DNA of 64,000 nt from Nymphaea colorata. Lineage: Eukaryota > Streptophyta > Magnoliopsida > Nymphaeales > Nymphaeaceae. Location: the NCBI RefSeq assembly GCF_008831285.2, contig NC_045144.1, forward strand, positions 12,633,858-12,697,857. Reading direction: 5' to 3'. Numbering within the stretch: the first letter of the stretch is position 1; the number at the start of each line of letters is the position of its first letter. The notes beneath the pieces are model-generated. The model was not told the origin of the DNA, did no database searches, and saw nothing but the letters and a program-made list of their open reading frames with translations. Below are positions 23,201 through 34,090 of the stretch, piece after piece. Both the position numbers and the translations under genes were made by a program.

Positions 23201-26200
23201 TTCTATGTTGTAGTTAATATCCTTGTTATATGTGAAGTCTCTTAGGTTTCTATGATGTAATTAATGTCCTTGGAGCTTGTGAAATCTCCTAGGATTCTAC
23301 GATTGGAGACTCTTAGAATTCTGGAAATGGGATTATAAATAGAGGCCGTGCAAACCATTTTGGCTACGGCTTCTTCTCCTCAGTTTCTTCTTGTTTTCAT
23401 TCTCTCTTTCCCTCTCTCTCTCTCTCCCTCTCTCTCTCTCTATCTCTATCTTCCTGCGTGAGTGCTGTTTTCTGGTTACAGATATTGGTGCTAGATTTCT
23501 ATCATGTGTGACCCCATGAGTCTTTTCCTTTTTCAACTTTAAATTAGGTATAGTGTTCAACATAGTTTTATTTCAGTTATAGATTTCTACTAGCTCATTT
23601 ATTATATATTTGTCAGTATATATTTTGTCAAAAAATAGTGTTGCTCTGAAAGATCACCTTATATAAATTTTCTAGATTATTGACAATTAGAAAAAACCAC
23701 TTGCACTAAGCACTTTCCAAGTTGTTGGTCAAACAACAACTCAAGAAAAGCTTACGTTGACCAATAGAGGTGCTGTCTAACAGGTTTAGATCTTGATAAC
23801 TATGACAAACAAAAAGAAATTCAAGTAGATGTACATGCTTAATAACAAGATTACAACAACAAAGCATATAAAATCATAAAATTAGGCTTATAAAATATAA
23901 ACAATAGAATATGTAAATAATAAGATTTAGTCCTGTTAGAATATGTTGTTGTGGGAACCGGGTCCATATCTGGACCCGATTCTATGGGGCGCGGGTACCG
24001 AGGTGGGCTCGGTACCCTAGGCGGCTTCTCCTCTCTCCTTCTTTATATTGTCACTTATGTATAAGTGTTGAATTAAGTGAAATAGAATTTCCTTCTCTCC
24101 TAGGGTTGCGGGTGTGCACCTAGGTAGAGCTTCCCGTGGTTTTTTCCTCGTCCGAGGTTTTTCCACGTACATCGTGTGTTCTTCCTCTTCTTCCTCTACG
24201 GGGTTCGTGTTTCTACATGGTATCAGAGCCATCGAAGTTGGAGAAGAGTTTTTTTCCCGAGGATCGTTAGACGTGGAAGTTTTTCGTCGCCCGACGCCAT
24301 TGAAGTTCCGGCGCCGCTGCTGCCCTTGTGACGTCGCCCTGCTCTGCCGCCGCCGTCCTCCGTTCTGCCGCTGGTTGCGCCTCCGCAGTCCTCCGTTCGG
24401 CCCGTTCTAGGTTTCTGCCACCGTGGGTGGCCTCTGTTTTGCGCCGTCGCCTGCCTTCCGTCGCCGCTGCCTCATTCCCGCCGCCGTCAACTCTCCGTTT
24501 CTGTGCCTCTTGTTGCTGTGTGCTTGTTTGTGATGGCAGAAGCGATGGGGACTCAAAAAGATGCCGTTCTTGACGCGGGCAGCGTCTCCAAGACTGAGAA
24601 CGTGCCGATCCAGGTCACCTCCATCCGTCTGACCAAGGACAATTACCTATCTTGGTCTGCCGCTCTCGAGATTGGGATTACTAGCCGTGGGCGTCTCTCT
24701 TACATCACTGGCGACAAACCTGCGCCCATCAAATCTGATCCTCAATGGGCGACGTGGGCGTTGGAGGACAGCCAGGTGAAGGTGTGGATTATCAGCTCCG
24801 TGTCCTCCGATATCCAGCCCCTCATTCTGCGGAAGCCGACCTCTTTCGATATGTGGACTGTGCTTGCAAAGATGTATGGTTGCAAGAAGAGACATCTGCG
24901 CACCTATCAGATTAAACGCAGTATTTACTCCCTGACACAGGGTGACTTGTCTGTGGCTGCCTTCTATGCTGCCCTGAAGACCAAATGGGAGGAGCTAGAT
25001 TATCATGTGACTGATGAGTGGAAGTGCGGTTCAGATCATTCCCTCTACTGGGAAAAGGAATGGATGGACCGTACGTTTCTGTTTCTGGGAGGCCTGCGGG
25101 ATGAATTTGAGTCTATTCGTAGCCAGATTCTTAATGGTGATGAGATTTCGGGGATAGAGGAAGTATATGCTCGTGTTGAGTCTGAAGAAGAACGTCGCCA
25201 GGTGATGCATCTTGACACCGGTCATGGCCCTTCTGCCTTTGTCAGCCGTGCCTCAGGGACTGGGTAGCGTCCTGCCCGGCATTGCACTCATTGCAACAAG
25301 TTGGGGCATTCGGTGGATTTCTGTTGGGATCTTCATCCCGAGAAGAGACTGGTCAGAGGTCGTCCTCCCTCTGGCAAGCGTAGCCCTTCTGTGTCTGATT
25401 CCAGTCAGAGCAATCCTTCTAGTGGTGCAAAGTCCAAGCTGTCCCCTGATCCAACTCAAGGAGCTACAGGCGTACATCAGCCGCCTATCTACTACCCCTG
25501 CGGAGTCCTCCACTCAGCTAGCCCAAGCCCTCGTTGCCTCGACTGATCAAGGTAACCCTTCTCTTGGCGATTGGATTGTTGATAGTGGAGCCACTCACCA
25601 CATGACAGGGGACTCTAAACTCTTTCAAGAATATCAACTTTCCTCTGGCAAGCAACGTGTGTCTATGGCAGATGGGTCTTCTATCTCTGTGGCTGGGAAA
25701 GGGAGCTTGTCCCTGTTGAACAAATACCGTCTCCACAATGCCCTGCATGTTCCAAATATTCCTGTGAACTTACTCTTGAACTTACTCTCTGTCAGCAGTA
25801 TTACTAAAGAATTAAACTGTAATCTGATTTTTTCTGCTGATCACTGTTCTCTGCAGGACTTGGTGACGGGGAAGAAGATTGGGATTGGTTCGGTTACTGA
25901 TGGGCTCTACAGGCTGCCGGTAAAAGTTGCTTCAGCATTGATTTCTGCCACGAGTGGTCACTTGTCTGGTGTGAACGATAGATCTACTGTTCTGCGATGG
26001 CACGAGCGTCTTGGACATCTCCCCTTTCCGTTAATAAAGAAGTTGTTTCCTCATTTGTTTGCTTCTGTCTCCATTGACTCCTTCGCTTGTGAAGTGTGTC
26101 AATTGGCTAAACATGTCAGGGCTTCGTACCCTATTTCATTGAATAAAACCACTCATCCGTTTGCCTTAGTTCATTCCGATGTTTGGGGTCCTTCTGGCGT

Positions 26201-29200
26201 ACCCACGTGTGGTGGTTGTCACTATTTTTTGACGCTTATTGATGATTACTCTAGATGTACGTTCGTGTACTTGTTGCGAGAACGTAGTGAGGTTCCAGCA
26301 GTTGTGAAAAACTTTGTTGCCTTTGTTGAGACTCAATTCCATACAACTGTTCAAGCTTTCCGTACGGATAATGCAAGGGAATATGTCTCCCAATCCCTTG
26401 ATGATTTCTTGAAAGGCAAGGGTATTGTTCATGAAACCTCTTGTAGTTATACCCCTCCTCAAAATGATATAGCTGAACGAAAAAATCGTCATCTTTTGAA
26501 TGTTACCCGGGCCATTATGTTCCAACGTCATGTCCCTAAGCGGTATTGGGGTGATGCACTTCTCACTAGTGCACATCTCATTAACCGTATGCCTACTAGG
26601 GTGTTGGATGGTCAGTCTCCTTATTCTACCCTGTGGCCCACTCAGAATCCGTGGCCTCTTACTCCTCGTGTCTTTGGGTGCAGTTGTTTTGTGCATAATC
26701 ATAGCCCTACTCTCAAAAAACTTGATCCCCGGTCTATTAAAGGAGTTTTCTTTGGGTACTCTTCCACTCAGAAGGGGTACAAATGTGTGGATCCCACTAC
26801 TTCCAAAGTGTATGTTTCGAGGGATGTCACATTTCATGAACATGAGTCGTATTTTCCGGTGAATCCTCTTCAGGGGGAGTATCTTGGGAACAAAGGGGAA
26901 GAGTATTCTTCTAATCAGTTGATTCAGTTTATGGAGTTTTTGGAGTACAAGGTTAGTCCCAGTGTGATTGACACAGTCACGGTCAGTAATGAGAAGGGCA
27001 GTCATATGGAAGGGGTCACGGTGGATGCTCAGCCCACTGTTGCCCGGGATCACTTGTTTGGCCAGGTTTATGTCAGAAAGGAGAAAGCTACAGTGGAAGA
27101 TGTTGGTGATGAGGATAGAACCAATCCCAATCCTGTGATCTCCTCGGATGACCCAAGTCCATCGAATGAAGAGCTCCCTATTGCTTTGCGCAAAGGCACC
27201 AGGTCATGTACTTCTCACCCTATTCAGAGATTTGTTTCTTATGCTAAGCTCAGTACAAATTACAAGTGTTTTATCACAACCTTATCCAAAGTTGTTATTC
27301 CCAGGTCGGTGGATGATGCTAAGGATGATCCCAAGTGGTTACATGCTATGACGGAGGAGATGGGTGCGTTAGCTAAGAACAAAACATGGGAAGTTGTTGA
27401 TATCCCTAAAGGGACACACTTAGTTGGCTCTAAGTGGGTTTACAACGTGAAGTACAAACCTGATGGCACTGTAGATCGATATAAAGCTCGTCTGGTTGCA
27501 AAGGGGTTCAGCCAGAAGTATGGGATCGACTATCTTGAGACCTTTGCCCCTGTTGCAAAGTTGAAGACCGTGAGGGTTATTCTTGCTCTTGCTGTGCACA
27601 GGAAGTGGCGCATGGACCAGCTTGATGTTAAAAATGCGTTCTTGAACGGCCATCTGGAGGAAGAAGTCTATATGAGCATGCCTCCCGGGTATGTTCAAGA
27701 GGGAAAATGTTGTCACCTCAAGAAAGCTTTGTATGGCCTGAAGCAGTCGCCTAGAGCTTGGTTTGAGAGACTAAGGATCGTTATGAAGTCTACTGGGTAC
27801 AAGCAAGGAAATGGAGATCATACCCTATTCATAAAGCAGAGAGATGGTCTGGTGAGTCTTCTCCTTGTCTACGTTGATGATATGATTGTCACTGGCAGTG
27901 ATGAAGAAGAAAACAGAAAGATGAAGGAGAGATTAGCTAAAGAATTCGACCTCAAGGATCTGGGTAAGCTGAGATACTTTCTGGGGATAGAGATTGCTCG
28001 ATCAGAGACAGGGCTGGTTATGAATCAAAGGAAGTACACTCTTGACTTACTAAAGGAGACAGGTAAACTTGGTTGTAGGCCCTATCTTACTCCTATGGAG
28101 TCGGGGACTAAGATAAGTATCAAGACGGGCACTATTCTGGATGAGGAAGGAAAAGGGCGATATCAGAGGCTAGTCGGCAAGCTTATCTATCTTACTCTAA
28201 CTCGCCCTGATATCACGTATGCGGTAAATGTGCTAAGTCAATTTATGCATGCTCCCACGGATTGTCACTGGAAGAGTGCAGAAAGAGTGTTGGGATATCT
28301 AAAGAATGACCCAGGAAAAGGACTGCTGTATACTCGACAAGACAAACTTACTATTGAGGGCTACTCAGATGCAGATTGGGCAGGTTGCACTGACACAAGG
28401 AGGTCCACTACAGGGTATTGTATCTTTCTTGGAGGTAACCTAGTTGTTTGGAGAAGTAAGAGGCAAGAAGTATGTTCGAGGTCTAGTGTTGAGGCTGAGT
28501 ACAGGGCTGTTGCAATGGGGGTTACAGAGATGCTGTGGCTGAAGATTCTTTTGACTGATATTGGTGTGGAACTGGGAGATAAAATGAAGATGTACTGTGA
28601 CAACAAGTCTGCGATTAATCTTGCCAATAATCCAGTTCTACACGACAGGACCAAACATGTGGAGATTGACCGTCATTTTATCCGGGAACGCATTGACTCA
28701 AGGGAGCTGATTCTGCCATATATGAAGTCTGAAGATCAAGTTGCAGACGTCCTAACTAAAGGGCTTTGTACTTCTTCATTCGAAAAGAATGTTAGCAAGC
28801 TTGGCATGTTTGACATGTATCCCAAGCTTGAGGGGGAGTGTTAGAATATGTTGTTGTGGGAACCGGGTCCATATCTGGACCCGATTCTATGGGGCGTGGG
28901 TACCGAGGTGGGCTCGGTACCCTAGGCGGCTTCTCCTCTCTCCTTCTTTATATTGTCACTTATGTATAAGTGTTGAATTAAGTGAAATAGAATTTCCTTC
29001 TCTCCTAGGGTTGCGGGTGTGCACCTAGGTAGAGCTTCCCGTGGTTTTTTCCTCGTCCGAGTTTTTCCACGTACATCGTGTGTTCTTCCTCTTCTTCCTC
29101 TACGTGGTTCGTGTTTCTACAAGTCCCACCCACCTGCTGTTCCATATAAAATTAACAAAAGTAGAGCTTGTAAATCATTATGTGTGCAGCTAGGCAGGCC

Positions 29201-32200
29201 TGGGCATTGAATACAGTCTCATTGCCTAGAACCTTTAGGCTCGACCATAGTTGGCAAACCCATGACTTGGGGTCGGATTCTCCGAGGTGACTAGGTCAGG
29301 AAGTTGACTTGACAACTTGGCTGAGTTAGGTCATTAATTTTTACTGTATACTTTTACTGCAACTAGATAAAGAAGGCAAGTCTATTGGGACGTGATGCTT
29401 GATTTTTGCCTTAGATAAAACTTAATAACATGTAATATGAGTGTTTTGTGTACATGTTTAGTAAGGTTAGTGGTTGGATGTCTAAAAAAGCAATGACTTG
29501 GAGAGAAGACAACTTTAATGTGCATTTATTTTCTGCTCTCTTGTCATTAGCAAGTTGCTGAGAGTGAACGTAGATACAAGCTTACAACATGACCAAAACC
29601 ACTTTAAAATCATCACATATTGATATACATTTCACAATTTACAATATAACAAACTTCAGGTTTTATCAATACGAGATAAAAGCATTGCCTGTAATTAGTT
29701 GATGATCTCTGTCAACTCAAGCGGGTCCTGACTCGTGACTCAGTAAGTGGACGATACCAGCTGTGACTTGAGCGATTCACAAGTCAGATTGGCGAGTTTG
29801 CCAACTATGGACTAGACAATGATCACCGGCTGGCACACCTATACTGCTAGGTGCTCCTTTGTCTAACAGCTTTGAGTTTTAATTGGTACATATCTCTTTT
29901 TACTTTTTCATTGATGGTTGGAGTAAAGTTCTATTTTTCCTTGTAATTCAAACTTTAATGCTGTATAGATACCCTGGTTTAGACAGTCAGAGGCGGGGAA
30001 TATCTGACCTAAATGGATCTGGAATTTATTTGTTTTATAGTCTTCAAACAAATTCAAGTGGCTAGTGTAATTAGGATCTAGCTAGATATCTGTTCTCAAG
30101 TCTAGTGAGTTAATGTCTGTAAAAAACCAAAAGATAAGTGGCAATGCTAATTCTATGATAAAACAGACTAGGTTGCATAGTTGAGTAACTTAAACACATC
30201 TGTTAGTTGTGGCACTGGCACTGTCAGGTCATTTGCTTTTATGGTTTTACCAAGTAAAAGGTGATTCATAAAATAAAATGATTCAATCTGCATCGTAAAG
30301 GAGCTTTCCTCTAACCAAATAGCTTCTGATCTTATATCATTCCTCTGTCATCTGGATGGGTATATTGTCCATATAGAATTGGTGCTGATGGGCAGGTTTT
30401 TATTTTCTTTTAATGAATTTGCAGCTTCATAGGCCTGAACTGGCATTGGCTTACTGCGATCGTGTATATGAGAATGCATTATGTCAAACTGGGTCCACAG
30501 TGTTCAGTAACATCTATCTAATTCTTCTGCAAATATATCTCAACCCTGAGAAGTCAACAAAAGAGAGTGAACAACGAATGCTGAATTTGTCTTCATCTCA
30601 AGTTCCAGGAAGCCAGAAAGTTGGTGCAATTATTAGAGGTAAAGGCGCGCGTGGGATGAAAAAGATTGCTGAAATAGAAGGTGCAGATGACTTGCGTTGG
30701 AATGCAAGCAGTACTGACAGTGGTAAGAGTGATGTGGATGGAGATGAAATAAACAAGGAAGTTGGCTTTATCATGACTGATGAGGCTATAGATCTGTTAA
30801 GCCGGAAATGGAATCGGATAAATGGTGCTCAAGCTCTTAGGCTTCTGCCAAAATACACCAAGCTGCAGGTATGCTTTTAAAATCTCAGTAGGTACTGCTT
30901 TAATAATTTTGGTCAACTTTGAAAATTTCTGGAAATTGTTGGCAACGATAGTTCATATGGAATAAGTGAATAAAATAAGAATAATATGAAATCTAAAAAA
31001 TGAGTTTGAGCTAGTGACCTATGTCACATAGGTGGGGGGTGTGGGTGCTGGAGCGGCACATCCCAAAAAAATTAGGTGTGGCGGTGTGGTGGTGGTATTT
31101 ATTATTATTATTAATTATTATAAAAGCAAATATATAGCTATATAATTTAATTACATGAAAGTTGAAACTGAAAATCTTTCTAAACAAGCAAAAACAGACA
31201 CCGAAAAACAACAAAATATAAATGGGAAAATAGCAAAAACAGCAAATGTGCAAGTTAATAAAATGAAACTAAAAGTCATGCTAAACAAGTAAAAACAAGA
31301 CATGGAAAAACAACAAATATAAACTAGGAGAAACAGCAAAAACAATACATGTAAGTTAATAATTTAATAATATGAACTGATTTAAGCATAAAACAGAAAA
31401 ATAAAGCGCCTGTGGGCCCGTGGCCATGAGTGGTTAGTTGAATCGATGATTCAATGGAGACAGAACATGGAAAAACAATAAAATGAGATAAGGCTGAGAA
31501 GTGCAGATGATAGAAATCAAACAACAGATAGTTGAAGGAAAGAGCTTGTTTGGGGGTTAGGCCCCTTACCTTTATTTCAACAAAATGGTTATATACAAGG
31601 GAAGGCCAAGCACAAAGGATTGACCCAACCGTTCACAAAAAAAAATGATATAGAACATAGCCTACAAGTTATGTATTTACATATTCAAGCCTTCAAAATT
31701 AGTCATGAAGGTCATTGGCATGATCCATGATCAGTTGTCCTATGTCAACTGTAGCAGCATCCTGCTGCACAGAAATTCTCATATGAAGTTGATCAAATCA
31801 CTTGGTCCAGCCTGCATTTGGCCGTCGTCCTTCCAGTCTCTGTCTAATTTTCCTCACCCAACCTTTGATAGGGGAAACGACTGCACAGTCACCACCATAT
31901 TCCTTATGGAAGCTGAGGATGCTCTCCAAGACTTCCATTTCTCCTTCATGAATCCTTCCACGATCCTTGATATTCATTACACAACCCAATTGCCCATTAC
32001 CCACATAGCTCAAGCCAGCTATTTTCGGTGCATGTTTGGTATAATGTTAATTAACCTACAATTTCTATCAGAGCTGATGGTGTCTTCACTGTATAGCCCA
32101 GTCTCCATCCAAATTCTCAGTTTAATTTCTGTCTCAAGAGGCCACTTGACAGAGAAAAGCTATCCATGCAGCTCTTCCAAACTTCTTTTTTGAACCTACT

Positions 32201-33592
32201 AACTTGGGGTTCAAAACTGTAATGGAAACATCTGTTCCTAAGTCATCACATATTTCAGCAAACAATTAAGAAGGTCATCCTCCAGCACCAACGCTTCCAC
32301 TTCCCCGATATCCTTGCTTGCAGCCATCTCTTGAACTCGTGTACAATCTTGCCTTGGGGAAATTTAACTCTACCAAACTTTGCAGCAATATACCTTCAAA
32401 CTTCCTTTGCTAGCTTACATTTTATCAAGACATGGGCATTTGTCTCACCACAACGGCAAAAGGAACAGCGGTTTGCTAGCTGAATCCCAGCCATTTGGAT
32501 CCTATCAAGGGTGGGTAGCCTGCCTTCACAAGCAATGTAGGAATACCAGCAGCTCTTGGATGGGACGTGGCTAGTCCAAATCTTCTTCTGCCACCAATCT
32601 CTAGTACCCCAGACTCTACACATCTTGAAAATCTCTCTTGCCTTGAAGCTCTCCTTACCACCATCACTCCAAACTTGATCGAACCAGATCTAATACTCAA
32701 GCTTGAGTCCTACCACGTCCTTGTGAAATTGTACTTGCACCTCTTCTCTTTGTGGTTGCAGTTGAAGAACCACCTCTATGCATGATGCCTTTCCCTTTAT
32801 CTATTCCCAAATTGACACCAACATCTTCTTGGAGCTCAACACCTTCACCTTCGCTTCCTTTCTTTTCATATGGGTCCCCATATCCTACATCTGCCTCATG
32901 CATTTCCTTTTCAATATTATCTGCTTTCACGACATTAATAAGCTCCAAACATTGGCGCTTGACATTGGGTGGCAATGGGTTTTCTTGGGAGCCAGTGCAT
33001 TGAGCTACATCGTTGTGTGTACCAGCTATATGGTGTTTAAAGCGAGAGATCCCTCCTGATATGATTTGCTTACAAAAATTACGTGCAACTTTTAACCTAT
33101 CTTTGGGATTCACCCTTGTACACCACTACCATGTAGGGTTTGACATTATATCTTCACAAACAAGTAAAAACCTACGATTAATTGTAGGAAATAGGAAAGA
33201 TGAACGATTCAATGGTGAAAATAAGTAATTTTTGTACCTTCTTGGTGTTAGAAACCAAAAAACCCTCTTTCTCCAAGCTTCTTTCCCACTACGAAAAAGC
33301 TTCTTCACCGACTAGTAGGCTCTCCCAAATCGATGAATCCTCAATGATTTTTGATGAAAATAGGCAAAATCTCTCTCTCCCCCACTTCTCTTGGAGTCTT
33401 TAGAAACAAGAAGACAGAGAGAGAGAGAGAAAAGTGTTTAAACTTTAAAACATAACACCCCTTTTTGCGTTTTCCCCGTAGCATACGATACGGGCGATAC
33501 GCTTATGATACACGGGCGTATCATGTACCGTAAGCACACGTATCATACAATATAGGTGACATTGGTTTATGGTGCTTTCAGTGACAGATTTT

Positions 33593-33637
<45 letters not shown>

Positions 33638-34023
33638 AATTATTGCTAGATACCAGACCTCTTGGGTAAGGGATAAAGACCAGACCTATTAAATTCAAGT
33701 TGAAAAGTATTTTAAACAAAATGTGAACCTTCTAATGTGTTTATAAACACTAATTTTGTATAAATCATGCTTTAGTTCAAGCCATTTTTCTAAAAATAAT
33801 TGATTTTTTATACTATAAAAAAATTGATGTTATAAGAGCCATTCATGTTTTTTACTATTAAAAAGCAGTATTTAATTATCAAAACAACTTACCTAATATG
33901 TGTTTCTCATCAAATCCCTCTTAAGATCATATCTGCAAGGTTAGGCTCCCCAAAAAAAAAAAAAAGTAATTTTAATAGGTCTGTTTTTGCCTCTTGCCCA
34001 AGTGGCCTGGTTTTTACCAAATT

Positions 34024-34090
<67 letters not shown>

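Larger units (their letters stand above)
18128..23504 (+). mobile_element. Intact, very young Copia retrotransposon
   Basis: LTRs at 18128-18548 and 23084-23504 are both 421 bp and differ at one position by eye (ttttgg vs ttctgg around 18364 and 23320). Target duplication tgtgt lies at 18123-18127 and 23505-23509. The primer site tggtatcagagc begins at 18549 and the polypurine tract gagggaggg ends at 23083. A single 1439-codon gag-pol ORF is uninterrupted. It sits in sense orientation in a VPS39 intron. With so little LTR divergence the insertion is recent, and the copy may still be competent. Confidence 0.97.
23934..29121 (+). mobile_element. Second young Copia retrotransposon, gag disrupted
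   Basis: LTRs at 23934-24217 (284 bp) and 28839-29121 (283 bp) differ by two substitutions and one single-base indel by eye. Target duplication agtcc is at 23929-23933 and 29122-29126. The primer site tggtatcagagcc begins at 24218 and the polypurine tract gagggggag ends at 28838. Pol is one long open frame, but gag is separated from it by a TAG and a frame change. It lies in sense in the same VPS39 intron as the preceding Copia and is of a different family (different LTRs and gag). Confidence 0.96.
14077..30424 (+). other. 16.3-kb VPS39 intron filled with transposons
   Basis: The donor is GT at 14077 and the acceptor tttgcag ending at 30424. Contents: a hAT remnant, a minisatellite, microsatellites, two full-length Copia elements and a TIR element, each listed separately. 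The stretches 15870-18127, 23505-23933 and 29811-30424 hold no further recognised feature. Confidence 0.85.

Noticed and set aside
26166-27053. 295-codon minus-strand open frame
   Set aside because: Antisense shadow of the Copia integrase/RT coding region; no independent similarity.
31705-32193. 162-codon + strand open frame
   Set aside because: Opposite strand of the LINE tail; not a gene.
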